Part shown: positions 19,613 through 28,951 of the stretch, piece by piece
How the letters are laid out: each line of letters begins with the position of its first letter
Numbering within the stretch: position 1 is the first letter of the stretch
Origin: Komagataeibacter oboediens
GTDB taxonomy: Bacteria; Pseudomonadota; Alphaproteobacteria; Acetobacterales; Acetobacteraceae
Length of the DNA stretch: 64,000 bases
Assembly (NCBI RefSeq): GCF_003207815.1
Contig: NZ_NKTX01000002.1
Span: 124,001 to 188,000 of the forward strand
Direction of reading: 5' to 3'
Position numbers and translations under genes: made by a program
The notes under the pieces: model-generated
The model's database searches: none
Told to the model about the DNA's origin: nothing
The model's input: the letters and a program-made list of their open reading frames with translations, nothing else

Positions 19613-20883
19613 ACGCCATTGCACCGGTCGGGGTCAACGCTGCTGCCTTTCTCGACCGGGGTGACGTAAAGGCCAATGCACAGCGGCAGAAAGCCGCTGA
19701 TTTCCTGCGCCATGCCGGCCTGCCGCGTGCGGGGGTGGAAGCGTGGAAATACACATCCCTGCGCGCGCTGGCCGATGTGCCGTTCGCAGCCGCGCCGCAG
19801 GCGGTGGATGGCAGCGCCGTCGATACCCTGCTGGCGGAAGTCGAGACCATTTCCGGCCTTGGCGCGGCTGCCAGCCGTGTCGTGTTCGTGAACGGATATT
19901 TCGATGTCGGCCGGTCGCGACTGCCCACGGGCGTCAAGATTTCGACGCTGGCCGCAGGCACGCTGCCTGATGACGGGATCGACCCGGCGGGGGATGTCAC
20001 CACCGCGCTGAATACCGTCCTTGCGCGCGACGGGCTGGAACTGGTCGTGCCGGAAGGCGTGGATGCGGGCTGCCTGCTGCTGGTCAGCATCGGCATGACG
20101 CAGGAGGCCGCGCCGGTGTCCTTTCACCCGCGCCACCGCATTGTGGTGGAAACGGGGGGCAGGCTGGCGCTGCTGGATGCGTCGGTCGGTCGTGGGCAGT
20201 ATCTGCACAATCCGCTTTATGACATTGCCGTTGCGCAACAGGGTTACCTGTCGCACGCCCGCATCCAGGCGGAAGGCAAACAGGCGGTGCATCTGGCGGT
20301 CAGCCATGCCCGCGTTGCCGCGGGGGGCGTGTATGACAGCTTCACGCTCACGCTGGGGGCCAGCCTGTCACGGCATGAAGTCCATGCCGGACTGACGCAG
20401 GCGGGGGCCAGCGTGCATGTCAACGGCGCGCAGCTTCTGTCCGGCCACCAGCATGGCGACCTGACCAGCGTGATTACCCATGCCGCCCCGGACTGCGTAT
20501 CACGCCAGACGATCAAGAACGTCCTGTCCGATCAGGCGCGCGGGGTGTTTCAGGGCAAGATCCTTGTCGAGCGGATTGCCCAGAAGACCGATGGCTACCA
20601 GATGAACCAGGCGCTTCTGCTGTCTGACGGCGCGGAAATCGACGCGAAGCCGGAACTGGAAATCTACGCCGATGACGTGAAGTGCAGCCATGGCGCCACC
20701 GTTGGCGCGCTGGATGATGACCAGCTGTTCTATCTGCGTAGCCGTGGCATCCCGGATGCGACCGCGCGGTCCATCCTGATCCGCGCCTTCCTGCATGATG
20801 TCGTGGATCAGATTGATGACCAGCGGCTGAAGGACAGCCTGAACCTTGCCGTAGAGGCATGGTGGACGCGGGAGGTCGCATAA
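19609..20883 (+). CDS. sufD: Fe-S cluster assembly protein SufD
   Basis: A 424-residue SufD, partner of SufB in the SufBC2D complex. The beta-helix core and C-terminal helical domain are recognisable (LLSDGAEIDAKPELEIYADD, then KCSHGATVGALDDDQLFYLR and RGIPDATARSILIRAF). The conserved histidine in CSHGATVG is present. It begins with GTG overlapping the sufC stop, and its TAA overlaps the sufS ATG (TAATG). Translational coupling through the operon is therefore likely. Confidence 0.95.
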   Translation: MNAIAPVGVNAAAFLDRGDVKANAQRQKAADFLRHAGLPRAGVEAWKYTSLRALADVPFAAAPQAVDGSAVDTLLAEVETISGLGAAASRVVFVNGYFDVGRSRLPTGVKISTLAAGTLPDDGIDPAGDVTTALNTVLARDGLELVVPEGVDAGCLLLVSIGMTQEAAPVSFHPRHRIVVETGGRLALLDASVGRGQYLHNPLYDIAVAQQGYLSHARIQAEGKQAVHLAVSHARVAAGGVYDSFTLTLGASLSRHEVHAGLTQAGASVHVNGAQLLSGHQHGDLTSVITHAAPDCVSRQTIKNVLSDQARGVFQGKILVERIAQKTDGYQMNQALLLSDGAEIDAKPELEIYADDVKCSHGATVGALDDDQLFYLRSRGIPDATARSILIRAFLHDVVDQIDDQRLKDSLNLAVEAWWTREVA

Positions 20884-22133
20884 TGGACCAGACTGTCACC
20901 GGCCCCACGGATATCGCGGGCAGCCTGCGCCGGATCCGGGCCGATTTCCCGATCCTGTCGCAGAAGGTGCATGGCAAGGACCTTGTGTTTCTGGACAGTG
21001 CGGCTTCGGCGCAGAAGCCACGGCAGGTCATTGATGCCATGGCGGACACCATGCGCACCCAGTATGCCAATATCCACCGTGGCCTGTACTGGATGAGCGA
21101 ACGCACGACGGAAGCGTACGAAGCCGTTCGCGATCAGGTAGCGGCCTTTCTTGGCGCCGGTGCGCGGGAGGAAATCATTTTCACCCGCAACAGCACCGAG
21201 GCGATAAACCTTGTCGCCCATTCCTTCGGTTCGCTGCTGAAGCCGGGGCAGGTGGTGCTGGTGTCCGAAATGGAACACCATGCCAACCTCGTGCCGTGGC
21301 AGATGCTGCGGGACCGCACGGGTGTCGAACTGCGCGTGACGCCCATTACCGATGACGGCGCGCTGGATATGGACGCGCTGGAGCGCAACCTGTCCGACGG
21401 ACGGGTGGCGCTGGTGGCGATCACCCATATGTCCAATGTACTGGGCACGATCACCGATGCCCGCGCCATTGCCGACATGGCGCATGCAGCCGGGGCGAAG
21501 GTGCTGTTCGATGGCAGCCAGCTTGCCGTCCATCGCCGGGTGGACGTACGTGCACTGGATGCCGATTTCTATGTCGTGACCGGCCACAAGCTGTATGGTC
21601 CGACCGGCATTGGTGTGCTGTGGGCACGACGCGAGATCCTTGATGCCATGCCGCCTTTTCTTGGCGGCGGTGACATGATTTCCACCGTATCGTTCGAACG
21701 CTCGACATGGGCCAGTGTCCCGCACAAGTTCGAGGCAGGCACCCCCGCCATTATCGAGACCATTGGATTGGGTGCAGCCCTTGCCTATATCGAATCCATC
21801 GGCTTCGATGCGATTGGTGCGCACGAGGAAGCCCTGACGGCCCATGCGCTGAAGGCTCTGGGCAATGTCAGCGGACTGAAGGTGATCGGGACCGCGCCAG
21901 ACCGGGGCGGGGTGATTTCATTCACAATGGACGATGTCCATCCGCATGATATCGCCACCCTTCTGGACCGCAACGGGATCGCGGTGCGGGCCGGCCACCA
22001 TTGTGCCGAGCCGCTGATGCACAGGTTGGGGGTTACGGCCACGGCGCGTGCCAGCTTCGGTATTTACACCACGCCGGAGGAAATCGACTTCCTGGCCGCC
22101 ACGCTGGAACAGATCCGCGGCTTTTTTGTCTGA
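20883..22133 (+). CDS. sufS: Cysteine desulfurase SufS
   Basis: A 416-residue PLP enzyme of the group II cysteine desulfurases; it takes sulfur from cysteine as a persulfide for cluster assembly. The PLP lysine is Lys236 in VTGHKLYGP. The persulfide cysteine is Cys374 in RAGHHCAEP. The substrate region reads EMEHHANLVPWQ, the usual SufS form. The start codon overlaps the sufD stop by one base. The sulfur acceptor is probably the SufU-like protein encoded next, as no sufE is present here. Confidence 0.95.
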   Translation: MDQTVTGPTDIAGSLRRIRADFPILSQKVHGKDLVFLDSAASAQKPRQVIDAMADTMRTQYANIHRGLYWMSERTTEAYEAVRDQVAAFLGAGAREEIIFTRNSTEAINLVAHSFGSLLKPGQVVLVSEMEHHANLVPWQMLRDRTGVELRVTPITDDGALDMDALERNLSDGRVALVAITHMSNVLGTITDARAIADMAHAAGAKVLFDGSQLAVHRRVDVRALDADFYVVTGHKLYGPTGIGVLWARREILDAMPPFLGGGDMISTVSFERSTWASVPHKFEAGTPAIIETIGLGAALAYIESIGFDAIGAHEEALTAHALKALGNVSGLKVIGTAPDRGGVISFTMDDVHPHDIATLLDRNGIAVRAGHHCAEPLMHRLGVTATARASFGIYTTPEEIDFLAATLEQIRGFFV

Positions 22134-22147
22134 TGGCGTAAGTGGGC

Positions 22148-22576
22148 ATGGCGCAGGATGATCTGTATCGCACCGTAGTGCTGGAACGGGCCAGGACGCC
22201 GCGTTACGCTGGTCCACTGACAGGCGCGGACAGGCATGGGGAAGGATCAAACCCCCTGTGTGGTGACCGGGTGAAGCTGCAGGCCAGTGTCGATGCGCAG
22301 GGACGGATTGCGGCAGTACGGCATGAAACGCGGGGATGTGCGATCTGTGCAGCCTCTGCCGACCTCATGGCCGAACGGGTAACGGGGCAGAAGCCCGCGC
22401 ATGTCAGCCAGTTGCATGCCGAACTTGTGACGACCGTTGAAACAGGTATCGCCCCGGAGGGTTTGGGCGACCTTTCGGTTTTTGCGCCATTGCACCGGCA
22501 TCGCTCACGTATCCGCTGCGCGATGCTGCCGTGGTCGGCACTGATCGAGATGCTCAATGATGATAAAGACAGGTGA
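22148..22576 (+). CDS. sufU: SufU/NifU-like protein, sulfur acceptor or scaffold
   Basis: A 142-residue IscU-fold protein. The three conserved cysteines are in NPLCGDR, RGCAICAAS and RIRCAMLPW, and the SufU aspartate follows the first (CGD). IscU's histidine ahead of the last cysteine is absent, which fits SufU rather than IscU. In known systems SufU accepts sulfur from SufS. The ATG at 22148 was chosen; an in-frame GTG lies two codons upstream. The end overlaps the region just before the next start, so it belongs to the same operon. Confidence 0.85.
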   Translation: MAQDDLYRTVVLERARTPRYAGPLTGADRHGEGSNPLCGDRVKLQASVDAQGRIAAVRHETRGCAICAASADLMAERVTGQKPAHVSQLHAELVTTVETGIAPEGLGDLSVFAPLHRHRSRIRCAMLPWSALIEMLNDDKDR

Positions 22577-22583
22577 AGGTCTC

Positions 22584-23045
22584 ATGGACGAGAAAAATCA
22601 GGTAGAGCCTGCCATCGGCATGGCAGAGGGAGCCGGGCATTTCTCCCTTGAGGTCGAGGGAACGCCCACCCCGCACGCGGAACCCGTATCGACATGGACG
22701 CCGGACGGGGAAAAGCCCGCTGATCCCCCGAAGGATGCCAGCGTACCCGATGAGGAGACGGTCATCGCCGCAATCGCTACGGTGTATGACCCGGAAATTC
22801 CGGTCAATATCTACGAACTCGGCCTGATTTACGCCATCGACCTGCATGATGATGGATCGGTCAAGGTCGAGATGACGCTGACAGCCCCCAACTGCCCCAG
22901 TGCGCAGGAACTGCCCGCGCAGGTCAAGGAAGCAGTGGAAAAGATCGATACGGTTACCACCGCCACGGTTGAAATCGTGTGGGAGCCGCCATGGGACATG
23001 TCGCGCATGAGCGAAGATGCGCGTCTTGCCCTGAACATGTTCTGA
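22584..23045 (+). CDS. sufT: SUF-associated DUF59/MIP18 protein (SufT-like)
   Basis: A 153-residue protein with an unconserved acidic, Pro-rich N-terminal 55 residues. The DUF59 domain follows: DPEIPVNIYELGLIY, then TAPNCPSAQELP with the conserved cysteine, and the C-terminal EPPWDMSRMSEDARLAL. SufT proteins help mature Fe-S proteins, probably by aiding cluster carriage to targets. The start ATG has an AGGTGAAGG sequence just upstream. It sits seven bases after the sufU-like gene and 21 bases before the A-type carrier. Confidence 0.92.
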   Translation: MDEKNQVEPAIGMAEGAGHFSLEVEGTPTPHAEPVSTWTPDGEKPADPPKDASVPDEETVIAAIATVYDPEIPVNIYELGLIYAIDLHDDGSVKVEMTLTAPNCPSAQELPAQVKEAVEKIDTVTTATVEIVWEPPWDMSRMSEDARLALNMF

Positions 23046-23066
23046 ACCCAGCAAGGGGAACGTGCC

Positions 23067-23444
23067 ATGACTGAACAAAACGCCACGACCACAACTGCCG
23101 CGCCGCGCCGTGCCCTGCCGCCACTCATGACCCTGACGGACCGGGCGGCGCAGCGGCTGGAAAAACTGTACCAGACCAACCACGCCGGACACCTGCTGCG
23201 TATTGCCGTCTCGACCAAAGGCTGCTCGGGTCATGCCTATGACATGAGCTTTGTCGAGCAGGCCGGGCCGGGTGATGAAGTGGTGGTGGACAAGGGGGTG
23301 ACCCTGCTGGTGGACCGCAAGGCAACACTGTTCCTGATCGGGTCGGTCATGGACTATGAAGTCAAGCAGCTTGAGTCAGGTTTCACCTTCAGCAATCCCA
23401 ATGAAAAGGGGCGCTGCGGGTGTGGGGAAAGCTTCCACGTCTGA
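23067..23444 (+). CDS. sufA: A-type Fe-S carrier SufA/IscA-like
   Basis: A 125-residue HesB/IscA-fold carrier. The three cluster cysteines are present: one in KGCSGHAYDM and two in the C-terminal GRCGCGESF. The N-terminal 20 residues are a Thr/Ala-rich extension. It would receive clusters from SufBCD and pass them to target proteins. It is the last gene of the operon and is followed by a structured repeat at 23461. Confidence 0.94.
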   Translation: MTEQNATTTTAAPRRALPPLMTLTDRAAQRLEKLYQTNHAGHLLRIAVSTKGCSGHAYDMSFVEQAGPGDEVVVDKGVTLLVDRKATLFLIGSVMDYEVKQLESGFTFSNPNEKGRCGCGESFHV

Positions 23445-23460
23445 CGTATCGATGAACAGA

Positions 23461-23533
23461 CAGAAGTTTCTGGGTGCCGCTTTTTTGAAGGTGGCGTTCC
23501 CTGAAGCTTTCTGAAAACAGCTTCACCAAAACC
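23461..23533 (-). repeat. Dispersed structured intergenic repeat, copy A
   Basis: Read on the minus strand, this segment begins ggttttggtgaagct, contains the hairpin gaagct/agcttc, and continues to gcggcacccagaaactt. A second copy with the same order of blocks lies at 55607-55682 on the plus strand. It fills the convergent gap between sufA and the methyltransferase gene and may also act as a terminator. This is a comparison within the window; the family name is unknown to me. Confidence 0.75.
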
Positions 23534-23543
23534 TTTTGCAGGT

Positions 23544-24818
23544 TTACCGCCGGTTACGGCGGCTTGCCCCCGGCAGGGTCAGCACGCACACGGATTCGAC
23601 CTCTGCTGACCACAGAAACTGATCAATGACCGTGACACTGGCCAGACGGTAGCCTGCGTCACGTAATGGCGTCAGATCCCGCAGCATGGCCGCAGGGTTG
23701 CAGCTGACATAAATGACGCATGGCGGCCTGCCCGCCGCGATCTGGGCAATCTGCGCACCGGCCCCGGCATGGGGTGGGTCCAGTACCACTGCCGCAGCCT
23801 TGGCCAGGTCGGTCGCCATGACCGGCTGCCGGTTCAGGTCACGCAGCGCGGGCAGGACGCGCGTGCCGCCGCTGGCCTGCTTCAGGCAGGCAAGGGCCGC
23901 ACGATCACCGTCATAGGCATGGACCTTCGCGTGTTCAGCCAGTGAGAAGGAAAGCGTGCCACAACCTGCATATAATTCGATTATGCCCGCCTTCAGCCCC
24001 TTGCGTGGCAGACCCGCCAGAACGGCTGACTTGATAAAGGCCTCACCCGCCCGTGCGGGCTGCAGGAACGCACCCGGTGGTGGAACGACACGCACGTCAT
24101 CAAAATGATGGAAGACCGGGCCGGTCAGCGCCAGCGTTTCCGGTGGCCGTCCCTGCAGGGAAATGCGGGGGATGCCATGCTTTTTGCCAAACTGCGCCAG
24201 AATGCGCCGGTCGTTGGCGTCTGGCGTGCCGTCCATCGTAATCAGCAGGTCGGGGCCGCTATCCAGCAGGTTGATCTGGATGTCACCGCCTGCACGCACG
24301 GCCGGAAGCGAATGCAGCATGGCGCGCAGGGGGGGCAGCAGGGCAAACAGCGTGGGGTCGAGCAATGTGCATTCGCTCATGTCGACCACATCGCCACGGC
24401 GGCGATGCAGCCCCAGCACGATCTGCTTTTCGGCCCGGCGGAAGGCCAGATCGACCCGGCGCCTGCCATGCGGGCTGACCTGATGGGCCTGCAGGGCGGG
24501 AATGGGATCAAACCTCGCCCGTTGCAGGGTTTCGGTCACGCGACCGGTTTTCCATTCCAGCAGGGCAGGGAGCGCCATGTCCTGAAGCCGGCACCCGCCA
24601 CAGGCACCGAACAGATGGCAGGGGGCATCCACGCGGTCGGCACCGGGCACCACAATGCGATCAAGCGTGCCGTGCGTGCCATTTTGGGCCGCCAGCAGGA
24701 TTTCATCACCCGGTACCGTGCCGGGCACGAATATCCGTCCCTGTGGGGTCTGGGCCATGCCATCCCCATCATTGCCGAGTGCCACCACCCGGATGGCATT
24801 CGTCACCGCGTTCTCCAT
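23544..24818 (-). CDS. Class I SAM-dependent RNA uracil-5 methyltransferase (RlmD/TrmA family)
   Basis: A 424-residue protein. An N-terminal TRAM-like segment is followed by a likely 4Fe-4S site (CHLFGACGGC plus the cysteine in MSECTLL). The SAM-binding domain shows ELYAGCGTLSFSLAE, and the catalytic motif VSCNPAAMLRDL carries the nucleophilic cysteine. LDPPHAGAG is the DPPR-like motif. These features place it with RlmC/RlmD-type enzymes that methylate U in 23S rRNA. Which uridine is modified cannot be told. It lies 29 bases after the helicase gene on the same strand. Confidence 0.9.
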   Translation of the reverse strand: MENAVTNAIRVVALGNDGDGMAQTPQGRIFVPGTVPGDEILLAAQNGTHGTLDRIVVPGADRVDAPCHLFGACGGCRLQDMALPALLEWKTGRVTETLQRARFDPIPALQAHQVSPHGRRRVDLAFRRAEKQIVLGLHRRRGDVVDMSECTLLDPTLFALLPPLRAMLHSLPAVRAGGDIQINLLDSGPDLLITMDGTPDANDRRILAQFGKKHGIPRISLQGRPPETLALTGPVFHHFDDVRVVPPPGAFLQPARAGEAFIKSAVLAGLPRKGLKAGIIELYAGCGTLSFSLAEHAKVHAYDGDRAALACLKQASGGTRVLPALRDLNRQPVMATDLAKAAAVVLDPPHAGAGAQIAQIAAGRPPCVIYVSCNPAAMLRDLTPLRDAGYRLASVTVIDQFLWSAEVESVCVLTLPGASRRNRR

Positions 24819-24847
24819 TCCCTGTTTATCGCCTGCTGGCTGCGTGC

Positions 24848-26425
24848 CTATTCGTCCGCTGGGATGACGGACTTTTCCCGGCGCGGCAACTGCATGAAGG
24901 CCGGGACATCATTGCCAAAACCGGTAACCGGCTGGTCGGGGGCCGACGGCAGCAGCCCGGACTCGCGACGCGTGGAAGGCTGGGTGGCAGACGACCCTGC
25001 CGTGCCCCCCTGCGACCGGCGCGATTTGCGCGGTGCGGGCGCGTCCCCGGTCGTGGCCGTGGGGGCAGCCGGGGTTGCGGCAGGCGGCTCGGTTGCGGCG
25101 GCGGGTTTGCGGGTGGACTTGCGGCGGCCATTGCCCGTGCGGGGTTCTTCCGACCAGTCCAGCGTTTCCACGCCGGGGATTTCGATTCGGGGAATGGGCT
25201 TGCCCGTCAGTTTCTCGATTGCCATGACAAGTGCCTCCTCATCTGGCGTGGCCAGCGTGTAGGCATGGCCGGTGCGGCCCGCGCGACCGGTGCGGCCGAT
25301 TCGGTGGACGTAATCCTCGGCATGGAACGGCACGTCGAAATTGAACACATGCGACAGGCCGCCAATGTCGATTCCGCGCGCTGCGATATCGGAACAGACC
25401 AGGATCTTCAGTTCGCCACTCTTGAACGCCTCAAGTGTCGAAAATCGCAGCGACTGGGCGAGGTCGCCATGCAGCGGGCCTGCCGAAAATCCATGCTTGA
25501 CCAAGGATTTGCACAGTACATCGACATCGCGCTTGCGGTTGCAGAACACGATGGCGTTCTGCATGTCCGACGCACGCAGCAGCTTGCGCAGTGCGCGGCG
25601 CTTTTCCTTGGCGTCGACAATGGCCAGCCCCGTCTCGATCGTCGAGGCGACGGAGGAGGGGCGGCTGACCGTGATTTCCTTGGGGTTGCGCAGGAACATG
25701 TCCGCAAGCCTGCGGATTTCCGGCGCCATGGTGGCGGAAAAGAACATGGTCTGCCGCAGCGGCGACAGCATGGCCACGATCTTCTCGATATCGGGGATGA
25801 AGCCCATGTCCAGCATGCGGTCCGCTTCATCGATCACCAGCAGCCGGGTCTGGGTCAGCAGCAGGCCGCCGCGTTCAAACAGGTCGATCAGCCGCCCCGG
25901 GGTGGCGATCAGCACGTCAACGCCACGGTTCAGCACTTCCTTCTGTTCCGCCATGCTTTCGCCGCCGATCAGCAGCGCATGGGTCAGCTTGAGGTGCTTG
26001 CCGTAATTGACGAAATTTTCCGCGACCTGCAGTGCCAGTTCACGCGTCGGCTCAAGGATGAGCGAACGCGGCATCCGTGCGCGTGCCCGCGACCCCGACA
26101 GAATTTCCAGCATGGGCAGGGTAAAGGACGCGGTCTTGCCGGTCCCGGTCTGCGCAACGCCAAGGACGTCGCGGCCCATCAGCACATACGGAATGGCCTG
26201 CGCCTGGATGGGGGTGGGATGACGGTATCCCATCTCATCAATGGCCTGCTGGATGGGCTCGGACAGGCCGAGTTCCGAAAACAGGGGCTGTGCTTCCTGT
26301 TCCGCGGTATCTGCAGGTGCGGGGGTGTCAGTAGGGGCGACCCCGTCCGTGCTGGCGGCGGGGGCTGGGGCTGCCGCCTTCTTTGCGGAGCGGGCCGGGG
26401 CGGAGGACGTTTTTTTGGCGCTCAA
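24848..26425 (-). CDS. DEAD-box RNA helicase (RhlE-like), low-complexity ends
   Basis: A 525-residue helicase. The Ala/Pro-rich N-terminus (about 55 residues) is followed by the Q motif (YRHPTPIQAQAIP), Walker [34 protein letters not shown] and HRIGRTGRAGRTG. The C-terminal 120 residues are basic and Ala/Pro/Thr-rich, a likely RNA-binding tail. No ATG lies between the far upstream in-frame ATG at 26599 and the core, so I placed the start at a TTG four bases after GAGAG, giving an SAKK-rich N-terminus. Such helicases remodel ribosomal or mRNA structure, often under cold stress. Confidence 0.88.
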   Translation of the reverse strand: MSAKKTSSAPARSAKKAAAPAPAASTDGVAPTDTPAPADTAEQEAQPLFSELGLSEPIQQAIDEMGYRHPTPIQAQAIPYVLMGRDVLGVAQTGTGKTASFTLPMLEILSGSRARARMPRSLILEPTRELALQVAENFVNYGKHLKLTHALLIGGESMAEQKEVLNRGVDVLIATPGRLIDLFERGGLLLTQTRLLVIDEADRMLDMGFIPDIEKIVAMLSPLRQTMFFSATMAPEIRRLADMFLRNPKEITVSRPSSVASTIETGLAIVDAKEKRRALRKLLRASDMQNAIVFCNRKRDVDVLCKSLVKHGFSAGPLHGDLAQSLRFSTLEAFKSGELKILVCSDIAARGIDIGGLSHVFNFDVPFHAEDYVHRIGRTGRAGRTGHAYTLATPDEEALVMAIEKLTGKPIPRIEIPGVETLDWSEEPRTGNGRRKSTRKPAAATEPPAATPAAPTATTGDAPAPRKSRRSQGGTAGSSATQPSTRRESGLLPSAPDQPVTGFGNDVPAFMQLPRREKSVIPADE

Positions 26426-26636
26426 ATTACTCTCGAACGTATCAGCAGATGAATATGGCCCCGTCCGATTGCCACCGTGTCGCGCTGTATCAGGCTGCCG
26501 TCCCTGATGTACCTGCAGCAATGCAGGGAAGGGGAGTGCGGCATGTCGGGGTTGGAAACCCTGATGTGCCACATTCCCCGTGCCTACCCATATTTGCAAC
26601 GGAAATCAAGGGGACGTGAGGGGTTTCTCCCTGATT

Positions 26637-27089
26637 TCAGAATGGATGGGCCAGGCAGCCACAGATGATGGTCAGCACGCCGATGCCGGTGTTGAGCATG
26701 ACCAGCGAGCGGATCGAGTCGAACGTGCCCTGCTGCGGGCGCAGTGCCCGGCGCGCCTTCTGGTAGGGGCCGAAATAGATACGGGCGAATATGCCCGCCA
26801 TGATCAGCCCGAACAGCTGCATGAGGTTGATCGGCCATGGCACCACCGCAAACCCGCCATCGTGATAAATCAGGAGCCACCCCGTAATCAGCACCGTCGG
26901 CATGGTATGCCATACGATACGGAAGAAGCGGCCGAGCGTCTGCAGGTGGACGGAGGCGCGCTGCGTTCCGTCCAGCAGGCCGAGGCTGGGCTTGAGCACG
27001 AAGGCCGCATAGATCATGCCGCCAACCCAGGCCGCCATGCCGGTTATGTGGAGTGCGAGCACAAGGCTCCAGACTATGGAATAGGACAT
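26637..27089 (-). CDS. CopD-family integral membrane protein
   Basis: A 150-residue protein with four hydrophobic helices. The first (LVLALHITGMAAWVGGMIY) carries the conserved histidine and W-x-GG of the CopD domain. A second histidine stands in FRIVWHTMP. Members are linked to copper transfer or haem-related redox steps, and the function here is not fixed. The start has an excellent GGAGG site. It is divergent from the NAD(P)HX repair gene. The 211-base gap to the helicase start downstream shows no gene. Confidence 0.85.
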   Translation of the reverse strand: MSYSIVWSLVLALHITGMAAWVGGMIYAAFVLKPSLGLLDGTQRASVHLQTLGRFFRIVWHTMPTVLITGWLLIYHDGGFAVVPWPINLMQLFGLIMAGIFARIYFGPYQKARRALRPQQGTFDSIRSLVMLNTGIGVLTIICGCLAHPF

Positions 27090-27230
27090 GACGCCTCCTT
27101 GCGGGGGTAGATGGATAAAGAAAGAACAATCCGTGCCACGGGACAGGATCCGGAATGCTTGTTTCCCCATTCCTGTATCATGCGCAAGGCCACTCACGCA
27201 GCCAAAGTTGCCGAAAGGGGTAAGGACATC

Positions 27231-28691
27231 ATGACCATGGATGAAACAGCACATATGGCCGCACGCCACCTGCTGCTGCCCACGCCCGATGAAATGGGGC
27301 ACATCGATGCCGCCGCCGCGCGCCATGTGCCGGTCGCGACGCTTATGGAAAACGCGGGCCGGGCCGTGGCCCGCGCCATCCGCCGGCACATGCGCCCATG
27401 CCGCGTGTTGGTGCTGTGTGGTCCGGGCAACAACGGTGGTGACGGGTATGTGACCGCGCGCAGGCTGGCGGAGGAAGGGTGGCCGGTCTCGGTTGCGGCC
27501 ATGGCGCCTCCGCATCCCGGCGGGGACGCGGCTGCCGCGGCCGCGTTGTGGCGTGGGCCGGTCGTGGCGTTCACGCCTGAGAATGCCGCCCGCTTCGATC
27601 TGGTGGTCGATGCGGTTTTCGGCGCGGGGCTGAGCCGGGATATCGGCCCGGACGTGGCCTGCGTGCTGAAGGCTGCCCCCCGTGTGGTGGCGATCGACAT
27701 GCCAACGGGCGTGGACGGCGCGACCGGCGCGGTCCGGGGATACGCGCCCCAGGTGGAGATGACGGTCACGTTCTGCAGGCTCAAGCCGGGGCACCTGCTG
27801 CTGCCCGGCCATACGCTGTGTGGCCGGACCATGCTGGCGGATATCGGCATTGGGGAGGACGCGGTGGCGTCGGTGCCGATTCGCACCTGGCATAACGCGC
27901 CGGGCCTGTGGCGCACGCCCGCCTGTGGGCCGACCAGTTACAAATACAGCCGCGGCGTTGTCAGTATATGTGGCGGGCGCGAAATGCCCGGTGCGGCCCG
28001 GCTGTCGGCGGCGGGTGCGCGGGCGGCGGGCGCGGGGCTGGTGCGGCTGGCCGTGGGTGACGGTGCGGAGGTCTACCGCATGACCGCGCCGCCGGGGCTG
28101 ATCGTGGATTCCGGCGCGCTGGACGTGCTGCTGCAGGATTCGCGCAGGCATGTATGGGTCTGCGGTCCCGGCCTGTCGGTGGATGAGGTGGCGGCGACCT
28201 TCCCCGCGCTGGTGCGTGCGGGCCGCGACGTGATCGCCGACGCCGGGGCGTTCACCATGGCGGCAGGCCAGCCCGATCGGCTGAAGGGGGCAGCCATCAT
28301 CACCCCGCATATCGGTGAGTTCTCGCGCGTGTTCGGCAAGCCCGGCGCGGACCGTGTGGCGGCGGCACGGCAGGCAGCGGTGCGCACGGGGGCCGTTGCC
28401 GTCATGAAGGGGCCGGACACCATCATCGCCAGTCCCGACGGGCGTGTGGCGATCAACAGCCACGCCACCCCCATGCTGGGCACGGCAGGGTCGGGCGATA
28501 CGCTGACGGGAATCATCGCGGCCCTGCTGGCGGCGGGCATGCCACGCTGGGATGCGGCCTGCGCAGGGGTGTGGATGCATGGCGATGCCGCCCTGCATGC
28601 CGGGGAATGGCCGATCGCCGAGGATTTTGACCGCCACCTGGGCGCGGCACGGGCACGGGCGGAGGCTGCCGCGCAAAAAGTTTTCGGCTGA
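27231..28691 (+). CDS. nnr: Bifunctional NAD(P)H-hydrate epimerase / ADP-dependent dehydratase
   Basis: A 486-residue fusion that repairs hydrated NADH and NADPH. The N-terminal YjeF_N epimerase domain (about 15-220) shows LCGPGNNGGDGYVTARRL and DAVFGAGL. The C-terminal ribokinase-like dehydratase domain shows VWVCGPGL, TPHIGEFSRVFG and GTAGSGDTLTGIIAALL. The ATG at 27231 follows a GGGGTAAGG site; upstream in-frame ATGs lack one. The enzyme is cytosolic and needs ADP for the dehydratase step. Length is normal for the fused bacterial form. Confidence 0.95.
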   Translation: MTMDETAHMAARHLLLPTPDEMGHIDAAAARHVPVATLMENAGRAVARAIRRHMRPCRVLVLCGPGNNGGDGYVTARRLAEEGWPVSVAAMAPPHPGGDAAAAAALWRGPVVAFTPENAARFDLVVDAVFGAGLSRDIGPDVACVLKAAPRVVAIDMPTGVDGATGAVRGYAPQVEMTVTFCRLKPGHLLLPGHTLCGRTMLADIGIGEDAVASVPIRTWHNAPGLWRTPACGPTSYKYSRGVVSICGGREMPGAARLSAAGARAAGAGLVRLAVGDGAEVYRMTAPPGLIVDSGALDVLLQDSRRHVWVCGPGLSVDEVAATFPALVRAGRDVIADAGAFTMAAGQPDRLKGAAIITPHIGEFSRVFGKPGADRVAAARQAAVRTGAVAVMKGPDTIIASPDGRVAINSHATPMLGTAGSGDTLTGIIAALLAAGMPRWDAACAGVWMHGDAALHAGEWPIAEDFDRHLGAARARAEAAAQKVFG

Positions 28692-28771
28692 AAACGCCAT
28701 TCGGGCCGCGTGGGATATTGCCCCATGGCCAATGGTGCGCTAAAGCCCCGCGCTTACAGCCTGGGCACAGT

Positions 28772-28856
<85 letters not shown>

Positions 28857-28951
28857 AGATGCCGGCAAGTCGCGTTATGCGAGCAGACGTGGTGGCCAGA
28901 CCGGCCTATTGCGTTCTTTGACACGTTCTGACCGAGAGGATGGCCTGGCAG

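Noticed and set aside
27090-28700. In-frame upstream extension of the CopD-like gene across the NAD(P)HX repair gene
   Set aside because: The CopD-like protein starts at an ATG with a GGAGG site at 27089; the upstream part is antisense shadow.
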